A DNA stretch of 64,000 nt from Geosporobacter subterraneus DSM 17957 (GTDB lineage Bacteria; Bacillota; Clostridia; Peptostreptococcales; Thermotaleaceae). The stretch lies in assembly GCF_900142145.1 (NCBI RefSeq), contig NZ_FQZV01000003.1, forward strand, positions 62,001 through 126,000, written 5' to 3'. Of the stretch, positions 1-8,218 are shown one piece after another (within the stretch, counting starts at the first letter, position 1; the number at the start of each line of letters is the position of its first letter). The notes below the pieces were generated by a model. That model had not been told where the DNA came from, did not search any database, and saw only the letters and a list, made by a program, of their open reading frames with translations. A program made the translations under genes and the position numbers.

Positions 1-639
1 TCCCTGGGGAACGATATAGAGATTGAAAAAGATATGATTATCGAAGCCATGCAGCAGCGAATGAACTATTATGATCGGGAAGAAGATAAATACAATTATC
101 TTTCTGCTTTACAAAAAAGTATCAGGGGGAGTGATCCTGATGCATCCATTTTATATTTAGCGCAGCTTATTGAAGGTGGAGCAGATATCCTCACTATCGG
201 CAGAAGGCTGCTGGTGATAGCCAGCGAAGATATAGGACTAGCTTCTCCTAATGCTATTTCTATTGTTCTGTCCTGTATACAGGCAGCACAAATGGTAGGC
301 TTTCCAGAGGCTAGGATAATCCTTGCTGAAGCAGTGCTTTTTTTGGCCTGCTCGCCAAAATCCAACAGCAGCATTGTAGCTATCGAACAAGCTGCTTCAG
401 ACATCCGTACAAGGAACATCGACCCACCACCGCCCCACATTATGGATGCTCATTACAGTGGTGCTAAAAAAAGAGGATTTGGAAAAAATTATTTATATCC
501 CCACGACTTTGGGGGGTATGTAAAGCAGCAGTATCTGCCTAATAATCTATATGAGGAGAAAAGGAGCTACTACAGACCCACAGAAAATGGAAGTGAAAAA
601 AGCATCAAAGAAAGGCTTGATTCCTTACGAAAGAAATGA
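1..639 (+). CDS. rarA: RarA/MgsA replication-associated recombination ATPase, C-terminal part
   Basis: This is the C-terminal 212 codons of a clamp-loader-like AAA+ ATPase that acts at stalled replication forks. The frame is open from base 1, so the AAA core with the Walker motifs lies upstream of the window. The visible part matches the family's tetramerisation region: the stretch around DPDASILYLAQLIEGGAD, the IASEDIGLA motif and the PKSNSS segment are characteristic. In Bacillus subtilis rarA (yrvN) lies next to cymR, iscS and mnmA. Here the same block follows after an insertion of coat/sugar genes. The gene ends in a strong terminator. Identification is secure; only the start is missing. 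Confidence 0.93.
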   Translation, partial: SLGNDIEIEKDMIIEAMQQRMNYYDREEDKYNYLSALQKSIRGSDPDASILYLAQLIEGGADILTIGRRLLVIASEDIGLASPNAISIVLSCIQAAQMVGFPEARIILAEAVLFLACSPKSNSSIVAIEQAASDIRTRNIDPPPPHIMDAHYSGAKKRGFGKNYLYPHDFGGYVKQQYLPNNLYEEKRSYYRPTENGSEKSIKERLDSLRKK

Positions 640-663
640 TCCCATGATTAGGGATCATTTTTT
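634..663 (+). terminator. Rho-independent terminator of rarA
   Basis: A perfect 10-bp stem (AAATGATCCC / GGGATCATTT) with a 7-base loop overlaps the rarA stop codon and is followed by a T run. It sits between convergent genes and may work in both directions. Confidence 0.85.
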
Positions 664-2030
664 ATGAAAAAATCCTGCAATCTTTTTATAAAACCCTTCT
701 TACCGGGAGTGATGTCTCTCGCGGCCTTCAGTAATGATATCAACTGATCGGCTGTATCGGCTTGCAATGATTGGTGCCTTTCTATAATAGATTGAAGATC
801 CTTTTGTATCTGTTGGTTTTGATAGATAATCTCTTCCAGCTTTTCAAAAATCCCGGTTTCTTCATAAAGATCATTCTCCGGTTTTAAGACTTCAGATTCA
901 TCGATTATATTAAAGGGGTCTATAAATATATCTGGTGGCTGTACTTCTTCCTCTTTTTCTTCAGTTTCACCGTGATCCTCTTTATCCTTTGATTGTGACA
1001 CGGTTGAATCAACTCCAAGTAATAATATTTCATCATTTATATAACCCAATGCTGCAAGAACCTTTATAGGAGACCTAAATCTGTAGCTGTTGCCTAGTAC
1101 ACCAATTCTAGCAAGATTCTTTTCTGATAGATTTGCGAGCCATCGGGTTTCCCCCCACTTATCGCTGTCATGCTCTTTTGCTTGAGAAAATAGATGAATT
1201 CCCTCTCGCCAGAATATAATCATCTCATTTTCCAATTGAATAAGGTAGGGTTGACTGCAATCTGTACCATTTTTTGAAATCCTTAAAATTTCCTTTCGAG
1301 TATTATTTTTATATGAGATCGGTTGTTTTGCATTAAAATAACGAATTTCATAGTGTCCACCAATAAAGGAGGACCATGTGACATGCAATTGATCCTTGTT
1401 GTCACAGAGAACAAATGGGTGGGTATGTTCGTAGAGGCCCTCACTGATTTTAACAGGAATATTCCATGATCGATAATTCAAGAGAAATTTTGCATAATAA
1501 ATCTGATAATACTTACCAACACGGGATTTATAGACGAGATGTATATTGTTTTTACTGTCCAAATCTGCATGAAACGCCACATCATAGGGCTCCGTTATTA
1601 TCTCACATATTTTCTGATTCTCCCAACTCTGTTTGTTCCAGTAGTAGTGTTTGATTATCCAAAGATCGCTGTTTTCTGTGTAGGATTGTGCCATAAGAAT
1701 ATGAATTTTTTCTTCAAAGACAAATAGGATGATGTTTTTTAGTTGGCTGTGATAACGATCAAAGGTCATTAAATTTCTGGATTCCCATGCTTCATTAAAA
1801 TAGATACCATATTTTAGATGCCCAGTTTCTAATATGGAGGCTATATGAAATTTCCCAGCAGTATCTATACCAACAGAAAATTCTACAGTCTTTTCTTCTA
1901 ATTTCATTGTGTTATAGGTGATAGCTTCTTTCAGCACCCTTACATATAAATTTGTTCCTACTAGATAGAAATGGTATGAAAATCCAGAGGATCCGTAATA
2001 GATAAAATGCTTTTCATTGCTCTTCACCAT
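648..2030 (-). CDS. Unknown protein, probable beta-propeller with C-terminal coiled coil
   Basis: I do not recognise a named family. Most of the 460-residue protein shows recurring short beta-strand blocks of the kind seen in BNR/propeller proteins, for example DLDSKNNIHLVYKSR, CDNKDQLHVTWSSF and FSVGIDTAGKFHIAS. These suggest a six- or seven-bladed propeller over roughly residues 1-310. An acidic linker rich in Glu and Lys follows, then a likely coiled coil around LEEIIYQNQQIQKDL. There is no signal peptide or membrane segment. An ATG at 2036 is also possible, but the AAAGGAG site is only 2 bases from it and 8 bases from the ATG at 2030, so I chose 2030. It faces away from the SPOCS-like gene at 2176; a spore-surface role is only a guess. 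Confidence 0.7.
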   Translation of the reverse strand: MVKSNEKHFIYYGSSGFSYHFYLVGTNLYVRVLKEAITYNTMKLEEKTVEFSVGIDTAGKFHIASILETGHLKYGIYFNEAWESRNLMTFDRYHSQLKNIILFVFEEKIHILMAQSYTENSDLWIIKHYYWNKQSWENQKICEIITEPYDVAFHADLDSKNNIHLVYKSRVGKYYQIYYAKFLLNYRSWNIPVKISEGLYEHTHPFVLCDNKDQLHVTWSSFIGGHYEIRYFNAKQPISYKNNTRKEILRISKNGTDCSQPYLIQLENEMIIFWREGIHLFSQAKEHDSDKWGETRWLANLSEKNLARIGVLGNSYRFRSPIKVLAALGYINDEILLLGVDSTVSQSKDKEDHGETEEKEEEVQPPDIFIDPFNIIDESEVLKPENDLYEETGIFEKLEEIIYQNQQIQKDLQSIIERHQSLQADTADQLISLLKAARDITPGKKGFIKRLQDFFIKNDP

Positions 2031-2175
2031 ATACATATCTCCTTTTTAAGTGTTGTCCCACTATATATTTATCATTGATTTTTGGAAAATATGACACTTG
2101 TATTAAATAAATAAGTGATGAAAACAAGATATGGAAAGTACAATATAATAGATATTGGAATAGGAGGGGGATTTC

Positions 2176-2931
2176 ATGATAAATGACAATACAATACAGA
2201 ATAAGAAAAGTATTCGAAAGCTTAGTGAACCAGAACCCTACACAGGTCTAAAAAGAGGAGCATATAAGCAGGAAAAACAGCAAAGTAAAATTCTATTTGA
2301 TCCGCTGGAGTCAGTCAACATTATTGCAGATCAGGTATATTCCAGCTATCAGTTTCGAAGCTGCTTACCTAAGTTTTCTGTTGTTATGCCGAAGTCTGGA
2401 GACTTATTTCAGTTTATCAACATTACCTTTCAAGAGGGAAAATTATTGGAGGATAGTATAAAAATCACGCCTTTAGGCTCTAAACGTCCAGGTCATTCCA
2501 GGGTACAATTTCAAATTCAAATTCCTTACCAGCTAATCGTACGGGATCAAGTCAGTGGTGAAGTGAAGGCTATGAATGGAAATTTACCTGAAATAAAAAA
2601 GGACGCTGTAATGTACATACCAGAAGCAAGAAGTGAATTTAATTACCGGATTATTGCAGAAACCAGAACAGAGCTCCTGCATTTCCCAGAATCCGAAGGA
2701 GAACATTTGATAATACCTATAGGGATTTTTATGATTATAAGCGTAGTCGGCAGAGTGCGGCTGCAGCTCCCCTCATATGGTACCTTTCAGGAACCACTGG
2801 TGGGAGAACCTTATGAAGCAATTGAACTGGAGTTATGCGAGGAGTTTGAAAAAAGGATTTTTCCAGAGGATTTTTTTCCAACCTCAATAGAAGATCCAGA
2901 TATAGATCCCAAAAAATTTAAAAGGGGATGA
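2176..2931 (+). CDS. SPOCS/DUF3794-like protein, probable spore-coat or surface factor
   Basis: This 251-residue protein has no signal peptide. Its middle (about residues 60-200) alternates beta strands in the manner of SPOCS/DUF3794 domains, which are found in SipL and other clostridial coat-morphogenesis proteins: segments such as RVQFQIQIPYQLIVRD, an internal acidic turn, then FNYRIIAETRTELL and IGIFMIISVVGRVRLQL. The resemblance is at the level of pattern, not a firm match. An AGGAGGGGG site 6 bases upstream fixes the start. It begins a run of sugar-activation and glycosyltransferase genes, which fits a coat or exosporium role. The gene ends in its own terminator. Confidence 0.6.
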   Translation: MINDNTIQNKKSIRKLSEPEPYTGLKRGAYKQEKQQSKILFDPLESVNIIADQVYSSYQFRSCLPKFSVVMPKSGDLFQFINITFQEGKLLEDSIKITPLGSKRPGHSRVQFQIQIPYQLIVRDQVSGEVKAMNGNLPEIKKDAVMYIPEARSEFNYRIIAETRTELLHFPESEGEHLIIPIGIFMIISVVGRVRLQLPSYGTFQEPLVGEPYEAIELELCEEFEKRIFPEDFFPTSIEDPDIDPKKFKRG

Positions 2932-2955
2932 ATCACCATAAGGTGGTTCTTTTTT
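2930..2955 (+). terminator. Rho-independent terminator
   Basis: An 8-bp stem GAATCACC / GGTGGTTC with loop ATAA is followed by six T residues. It overlaps the stop codon of the SPOCS-like gene. Confidence 0.85.
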
Positions 2956-3046
2956 GTGCCATAAAAATAAAAAATGAATACAGTATAGTAGCGAGCTTAT
3001 ATCAATAGACCATCCATTGATAGCCGAACCAAAAGAGGAGGATCTT

Positions 3047-4057
3047 ATGAGAGTATTGTTTTTTGTAAGAAAGGATTTAGTAGAAAATCCGGCAGGAGAT
3101 ACAACCATTATTTGTGCTTTAAAAAAGCAGCTTGGAAGGTATAAAATCACTGCAGATATATGCATGGATCATAGAATTAATCTAAATACCTATGATGTCA
3201 TCCACCTATTTAATGTTTCACGGGCCAGTGAATTATATAATTTTATGAACCATATATCCATTAGAGATAAGGCAGTTGCATTGACACCTATTTATTGGGA
3301 TCTCAGTGAATATCTTAAGACTACCAATCAGATCTCAAAGCTGGATACTTGGATCAATGGAGAAAAAAAGAGAAAACATATTTTCGACCATGTTGATTTA
3401 TCAATTCTTCACTGTAAAGGAGAAGCAAATCTCATCAAACAGAATTTTAACTACAAAAAGTTATACAAGATTATACCCTATGGCACAAATATTGCTTCAG
3501 CAGAAACATCGAATTATATCCGTAATAAATATGGATTTAACCAGTATGTGTTATGTGTCGGGAGAATTAGTTATCAGAAAAATCAATTGAACCTCATCCG
3601 GGCATTAAAAAAAGACTCCATACCAATAGTTTTTGTCGGAAGTATTAATGATCAGGAGTATTATAAGCTTTGCCGTACAGAAGCAGGAGAGAAAACAATC
3701 TTCATCAATAAAATGGATCATCAGCAGGTTTTGAATCTCTATCACCACGCCCATGTTCATATTCTCCCCAGCTGGTTGGAGTATCCTGGTCTGGCAAACC
3801 TTGAAGCCGGGGCAGCGGGCTGCAACATTGTTTCTACTGAAATTGGCTCAGCTAAGGAGGTTTTTAAAAACATGATCAATTATTGTCACCCCAATAACCT
3901 TGAAAGTATTCGTTCAAGCACCTTAATGGCTTTAGAGACGCCAAAAAGTGATCTATTAAGAACCTATATATTAGAACACTATTCATGGGAGCATCATGCC
4001 CAGGAACTTCAGCAGCAGTATTTGAATCTGTTAGATTATAAAAAAATGAAGATTTAG
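3047..4057 (+). CDS. GT4-type glycosyltransferase
   Basis: A 336-residue GT-B fold glycosyltransferase that would transfer a sugar from a nucleotide donor. The C-terminal Rossmann half shows the family landmarks VLCVGRISYQKNQ (strand and donor loop), VFVGSINDQEYYK, HVHILPSWLEYPGLANLEA (E-x7-E type donor-binding region) and STEIGSAKEV. The N-terminal half begins with a hydrophobic strand MRVLFFVRK. An in-frame ATG lies at 3017, but AGAGGAGG sits 5 bases before the ATG at 3047, so 3047 is the likely start. With the two nucleotide-sugar genes downstream it probably builds a spore-coat or surface glycan. The substrate cannot be read from the sequence. Confidence 0.88.
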   Translation: MRVLFFVRKDLVENPAGDTTIICALKKQLGRYKITADICMDHRINLNTYDVIHLFNVSRASELYNFMNHISIRDKAVALTPIYWDLSEYLKTTNQISKLDTWINGEKKRKHIFDHVDLSILHCKGEANLIKQNFNYKKLYKIIPYGTNIASAETSNYIRNKYGFNQYVLCVGRISYQKNQLNLIRALKKDSIPIVFVGSINDQEYYKLCRTEAGEKTIFINKMDHQQVLNLYHHAHVHILPSWLEYPGLANLEAGAAGCNIVSTEIGSAKEVFKNMINYCHPNNLESIRSSTLMALETPKSDLLRTYILEHYSWEHHAQELQQQYLNLLDYKKMKI

Positions 4058-4170
4058 CGGCAGCATAGCTATCGCTTTTAATAAGAAATCCCATTCACCG
4101 AAATGAGCATGTCTGCATAATTTAAATTATAGAAAATCCCAAGAGGAGATCAACCAGGGAGGGGATTCTA

Positions 4171-4950
4171 ATGAAAGTGGTAATCCTGTGTGGAGGAAAA
4201 GGCACTAGGATGAAAAATATAACAGAGGATGTACCTAAACCCCTTGCGCCAGTGGGTGATAAACCTATCCTCTGGCATATCATGAAGTTGTATCATCACC
4301 AAGGGTTTAATGATTTTATATTACTGCTTGGATATAAGGGAGAAAAAATAAAGGAGTATTTCATGGACTATCCATGGAAAAGTAATAACTTTGTTCTAGA
4401 TATGAATCAACCCAATGGGTACATCCATATGCTTGATCAGCCTGAGAACTGGAAAATTACTTTTATTGATACCGGCATAAATACCATGACAGGAGCGAGA
4501 ATTAAACGTGCACAAGAATACATTGGAAATGAACCCTTTATGCTCACCTATGGAGACGGATTGGCAGATATCGACTTACAGGCACTGTTGGATTTCCATA
4601 TTGAAAAAGGAAAAATAGGAACCGTAACAGGTATTCATAAAAAAAGCCAGTATGGGACCCTTTCGATTGAAGACGGTGTAGCCCAATCCTTTCAAGAAAA
4701 ACAGAAAACAGAAGGGATTATTAATGGAGGTTTTTTTGTTTTCAATCCTGAGGTTTTTCAATATCTTAGAACAGACGAAGATTGTGTCTTGGAGCAAGAT
4801 CCAATGCAAAACCTAGTCAGTGATCGCCAACTAGCCGTATTCATGCATCATGGTTTTTGGATTGCTATGGATACCTATAAAGATCTCCAGGATGCCAATC
4901 AAATATGGCAGCAGAAAAAGTCATGGAAGGTGTGGAAAGATGGCAAATAA
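4171..4950 (+). CDS. rfbF: Glucose-1-phosphate cytidylyltransferase
   Basis: The enzyme makes CDP-glucose from CTP and glucose-1-phosphate, the first step towards CDP-linked deoxysugars. The 259-residue length is that of RfbF. Visible motifs are the nucleotide-binding loop [11 protein letters not shown] with [17 protein letters not shown], the metal/sugar site [11 protein letters not shown], and [11 protein letters not shown] further on. The start has a strong GGGAGGGG site. It overlaps the next gene by 11 bases, so translation is probably coupled and the two steps (CDP-glucose formation, then 4,6-dehydration) follow each other. Confidence 0.93.
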   Translation: MKVVILCGGKGTRMKNITEDVPKPLAPVGDKPILWHIMKLYHHQGFNDFILLLGYKGEKIKEYFMDYPWKSNNFVLDMNQPNGYIHMLDQPENWKITFIDTGINTMTGARIKRAQEYIGNEPFMLTYGDGLADIDLQALLDFHIEKGKIGTVTGIHKKSQYGTLSIEDGVAQSFQEKQKTEGIINGGFFVFNPEVFQYLRTDEDCVLEQDPMQNLVSDRQLAVFMHHGFWIAMDTYKDLQDANQIWQQKKSWKVWKDGK

Positions 4951-5917
4951 GGATTTTTGGATAAATAGGAATGTATTTGTGACTGGATGCACTGGTTTTT
5001 TGGGCAGCTATCTGGTACAAGAATTACTGAACAGAGGGGCTAATGTAACAGGTTTAATAAGAGATTGGGTTGCAGATTCAAAATTAATATCTGAGGGTTA
5101 CGATAAAAAAATCAATATTGTCAAAGGCTCCCTTGAAGATTTGCAGCTGCTGGAGCGAATAATGGGAGAGTACGAGATCGAAATCGTTTTTCATATTGCA
5201 GCTCAGGCGATCGTGGGTATTGCCAACAGAAATCCCCTATCGACCTTTAAGGCAAATATCGAAGGAACTTGGAATGTGCTGGAAGCCTGCCGCAGAACTC
5301 CAACCATTAAGCAGGTAATTGTTGCTTCCAGCGACAAGGCCTATGGCGACCAAGAAAAGCTTCCCTATGATGAGACTATGCCACTGCAAGGTAAACATCC
5401 CTATGATGTTTCTAAAAGCTGCACTGACTTATTGGCACAGGCATATTATCAGACCTATAGGCTTCCCGTCTGTATTACCCGATGCGGTAACCTGTATGGG
5501 GGAGGGGATTTAAACTTTAATAGAATTATACCTCAGACCATTCAATCAATCCTTCATGGCAAGGCACCTGAAATCCGCAGCGATGGTACATTTATTAGGG
5601 ATTATTTTTATGTTGAGGATGCAGTTTTTGCCTATCTGCTCCTGGTTGAAAATATGGAGGATGGAAAAATCTACGGGGAAGCTTTTAATTTTAGCAATGA
5701 AATTCAATTGACCGTGTTAGAACTTGTTCATCAAATTCTGACACTGATGTCTAGTGAGCTGAAACCGGTAATACTGAATCAAGGGCAGCATGAAATAAAG
5801 CATCAGTATCTTTCAGCAGAAAAGGCTAGAAAGCTCTTAAATTGGACTCCTAAATACAGTCTGGAAGAGGGCCTGTATAAGACTATCCAGTGGTATAAAG
5901 CTTACTTTAAAAAATAG
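4940..5917 (+). CDS. rfbG: CDP-glucose 4,6-dehydratase-like SDR enzyme
   Basis: An extended short-chain dehydrogenase/reductase of 325 residues. The NAD-binding motif [14 protein letters not shown] is at the N-terminus, the SSDKAYG segment follows, and the catalytic YxxxK appears as [24 protein letters not shown] is typical of CDP-glucose 4,6-dehydratases. An upstream in-frame ATG at 4850 would give an implausible N-terminal extension inside rfbF, so I chose the ATG at 4940. No later genes of a CDP-deoxysugar route (epimerase, reductase, aminotransferase) are in the window, so the final sugar is unknown. The gene ends in a strong terminator. Confidence 0.88.
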   Translation: MANKDFWINRNVFVTGCTGFLGSYLVQELLNRGANVTGLIRDWVADSKLISEGYDKKINIVKGSLEDLQLLERIMGEYEIEIVFHIAAQAIVGIANRNPLSTFKANIEGTWNVLEACRRTPTIKQVIVASSDKAYGDQEKLPYDETMPLQGKHPYDVSKSCTDLLAQAYYQTYRLPVCITRCGNLYGGGDLNFNRIIPQTIQSILHGKAPEIRSDGTFIRDYFYVEDAVFAYLLLVENMEDGKIYGEAFNFSNEIQLTVLELVHQILTLMSSELKPVILNQGQHEIKHQYLSAEKARKLLNWTPKYSLEEGLYKTIQWYKAYFKK

Positions 5918-5949
5918 TCAGCTGACATTATGTCAGTCGACTATTTTTT
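5909..5949 (+). terminator. Rho-independent terminator of the sugar operon
   Basis: An imperfect stem of about 18 bp runs from the last codons of rfbG (AAAAAATAGTC...) to its complement (...GACTATTTTTT). It has two mismatches and a short ATTAT-type loop. A- and T-rich ends make it usable in both directions. Confidence 0.85.
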
Positions 5950-5974
5950 ATGCCAAAAAACATATAAGTGAATG

Positions 5975-6003
5975 TTGACAAATTTAGTTGGGTATAATAT
6001 ACT
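5975..6003 (+). promoter_or_regulatory. Promoter and probable autoregulatory operator of the Rrf2 gene
   Basis: TTGACA (5975-5980) is followed 17 bases later by TATACT (5998-6003). The promoter contains TTGACAAATTTAGTTGGGTA, which resembles Rrf2/IscR-family operators, with a GTTGAC half and a GTTGGGTAT half. Autoregulation by the protein encoded 49 bases downstream is the simplest reading, but this is inference from motif resemblance. Confidence 0.65.
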
Positions 6004-6051
6004 AAGAATGAATTTCTAGTTGTTTACTTGGGATTCGAAGGGAGTGATGAA

Positions 6052-6501
6052 ATGAGATTATCTACTAAGGGAAGATATGGCGTTAAGGCTATGTTTGATC
6101 TGGCATTAAGCTATGGAGAAGGTCCCATAGCGCTAAACAACATCGCCGAGCGACAAAATATATCTGTGCATTATTTAGAGCAACTTTTCGCTAGCTTGAG
6201 GAAAGCAGGGCTTGTGAAAAGTGTTCGGGGTGCACAGGGTGGTTATGTGTTGGCAGAAAGACCCCAAGATATTACCGTTGGGGATATTATTAGAACTCTT
6301 GAAGGACCATTAGCACCTGCCGAATGTGTTGTGAGTGATGACAGCAATGAATGTTCAAGAGCAGATTGCTGTGTTACCAGAATTATATGGGAGAAAATTA
6401 GAGATAGTATTAATGAAGTTGTAGATTCTATTACCCTGCAAAATATGATTGATGATTACAAACGAATGAATAATAAAGACACTTATATGTATTATATATA
6501 A
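6052..6501 (+). CDS. Rrf2-family transcriptional regulator (IscR/CymR type)
   Basis: A 149-residue winged-helix regulator starting MRLSTKGRYGVKAM, the Rrf2 signature, with the wing HYLEQLFASLRKAGLVKSVRGAQGGY. Four cysteines between about residues 91 and 106 (ECVVSDDSNECSRADCC) are placed like the [2Fe-2S] ligands of IscR. The C-terminus YMYYI closely resembles that of CymR, the Bacillus cysteine-metabolism repressor encoded at the same place. The gene could therefore sense Fe-S status, cysteine supply or both. The ATG at 6028 lacks a good ribosome site; GGGAGTGATGAA before 6052 decides the start. It lies directly upstream of iscS and iscU. Confidence 0.93.
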   Translation: MRLSTKGRYGVKAMFDLALSYGEGPIALNNIAERQNISVHYLEQLFASLRKAGLVKSVRGAQGGYVLAERPQDITVGDIIRTLEGPLAPAECVVSDDSNECSRADCCVTRIIWEKIRDSINEVVDSITLQNMIDDYKRMNNKDTYMYYI

Positions 6502-6521
6502 ACGATTTGGGAGATGATTGC

Positions 6522-7703
6522 ATGAAGAAGAGGGTATATTTAGACTATTCCGCAACAACGCCAATGAAGCAGGAAGTACTTGATGAAATGCTGCCTTACT
6601 TTACAGAAAAGTTTGGCAATCCTTCCAGTATTCACTCCTTTGGCAGGGAAGCCAAGCAGGCTATTGATTTATCAAGGGAACAACTGGCTAAGTCAATTGG
6701 TGCGAAGGCCGATGAAATATTCTTCACAGGCGGAGGTTCTGAAGCCGACAACTGGGCTATAAAAGGGATTGCCTATGCAAATAGAGATAAGGGTAATCAT
6801 ATTATTACTACTAAGATTGAACATCATGCTGTACTGCATACCTGCGAATATCTAGAAAAGAACGGTTTTGAAGTTACCTATCTAGAGGTAGATGCCCATG
6901 GCCGAATTAACATAGATGATTTAAAAAGCGCTATTAAAGATCAAACGATACTTATCACCATTATGTTCGCTAACAATGAGATCGGTACTATTCAGCCAAT
7001 TAAGGAAATTGGACAAATTGCCAAAGAGAAAAAAGTTATCTTCCATGTAGATGCCGTTCAGGCCTTCGGCAATATAAAGATCAATGTGAACGATTTAAAC
7101 ATCGATTTGATGTCCCTATCTGCCCATAAGGTTTATGGACCAAAGGGAATCGGTGCCCTTTATATACGAAAAGGTGTTAAGATTCACTCTTTGATTCATG
7201 GGGGTGCTCAGGAAAGAAGAAGAAGAGCGGGGACAGAGAATTTACCGGGAATTGTTGGTTTCGGAAAAGCTGCAGCCCTTGCAGATGAGAATCTAGAGGC
7301 ACATATTCAGCATGTAAAAGTTCTAAGAGATAAGCTCATCAAAGGCATCATGGAAAAGGTCGGCTATGTTCGTTTGAATGGACATCCGGAGCATAGACTT
7401 CCCGGCAATGCTAACTTTGCCTTTGAATTTATTGAAGGTGAATCTCTACTGCTTAGCTTGGATATGTTAGGAATTGCCGGCTCTAGTGGATCAGCCTGCA
7501 CATCCGGTTCTTTAGATCCGTCCCATGTACTAATGGCTTTAGGCTTATCCCATGAGATTGCCCATGGTTCTTTACGCTTAACCATTGGAGATTTTACAAC
7601 AGAAGAAGATATTGATTATGTTTTACAGGAACTGCCAAAGGTTGTTGATCGATTAAGACAAATGTCACCACTATATGAGAAGGTAAAGGGAGGACAAAAA
7701 TAA
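6522..7703 (+). CDS. iscS: Cysteine desulfurase
   Basis: This PLP enzyme takes sulfur from cysteine as an enzyme-bound persulfide and passes it to IscU (Fe-S clusters) and MnmA (tRNA thiolation), both encoded just downstream. It has 393 residues, normal for IscS/NifS. Visible are the N-terminal VYLDYSATTP, the PLP lysine in SLSAHKVYGPKGIGALY, and the catalytic cysteine loop SSGSACTSGSLDPSHVL. The GGGAGATG site favours the ATG at 6522 over one at 6507. Its stop codon overlaps the start of iscU by one base. Confidence 0.95.
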   Translation: MKKRVYLDYSATTPMKQEVLDEMLPYFTEKFGNPSSIHSFGREAKQAIDLSREQLAKSIGAKADEIFFTGGGSEADNWAIKGIAYANRDKGNHIITTKIEHHAVLHTCEYLEKNGFEVTYLEVDAHGRINIDDLKSAIKDQTILITIMFANNEIGTIQPIKEIGQIAKEKKVIFHVDAVQAFGNIKINVNDLNIDLMSLSAHKVYGPKGIGALYIRKGVKIHSLIHGGAQERRRRAGTENLPGIVGFGKAAALADENLEAHIQHVKVLRDKLIKGIMEKVGYVRLNGHPEHRLPGNANFAFEFIEGESLLLSLDMLGIAGSSGSACTSGSLDPSHVLMALGLSHEIAHGSLRLTIGDFTTEEDIDYVLQELPKVVDRLRQMSPLYEKVKGGQK

Positions 7704-8137
7704 TGTATTCAGATAAAGTAATGGATCACTTTATGAATCCTAGAAATGTGGGAGAAATCGAAAATGCAGATGGCATTGGCGAGGTAGGAAATGCCAAATG
7801 CGGAGATATAATGAAAATGTATCTAAAGATAGATGATGGTGTAATTGTAGATGTGAAATTTAAAACCTTCGGTTGCGGATCGGCAATCGCAACTTCCAGT
7901 ATTGCAACAGAAATGATTAAGGGAAAGACTGTGGAAGAGGCACTGCAGTTAACCAATAGAGCGGTAGTAGAAGCCTTAGACGGTCTTCCGGCGCAAAAGA
8001 TTCACTGTTCTGTTTTAGCCGAACAGGCAGTAAAATCAGCCTTGCTGGATTACGCAAGAAAAAATAGTTTACAGCTTGCCGGCTTAGAGGACTTTGATCC
8101 TACAGAAGACCACCATCATCACGAAGAAGAACACTAA
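7703..8137 (+). CDS. iscU: Fe-S cluster scaffold protein with His-rich tail
   Basis: The scaffold on which IscS-derived sulfur and iron are assembled into clusters. All three cluster-binding cysteines are visible in their usual places: GNAKCGD, FKTFGCGSA and KIHCSVL. The family core covers residues 1-128. The last part is unusual: an acidic, histidine-rich tail containing HHHHEEEH, which could bind metal. Start and stop are clear (TAATG overlap with iscS). A terminator follows, so Rrf2 regulator, iscS and iscU probably form one operon. Confidence 0.95.
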   Translation: MYSDKVMDHFMNPRNVGEIENADGIGEVGNAKCGDIMKMYLKIDDGVIVDVKFKTFGCGSAIATSSIATEMIKGKTVEEALQLTNRAVVEALDGLPAQKIHCSVLAEQAVKSALLDYARKNSLQLAGLEDFDPTEDHHHHEEEH

Positions 8138-8142
8138 AACAG

Positions 8143-8167
8143 AGCCCAGAATATCTGGGCTTTTTTC
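8143..8167 (+). terminator. Rho-independent terminator of the isc operon
   Basis: Seven-bp stem AGCCCAG / CTGGGCT with loop AATAT and a run of T residues. Confidence 0.9.
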
Positions 8168-8218
8168 TGATAAATTGTTAGAATTCGATTAAAATAATAC
8201 TATATAGGTGAGATGATA

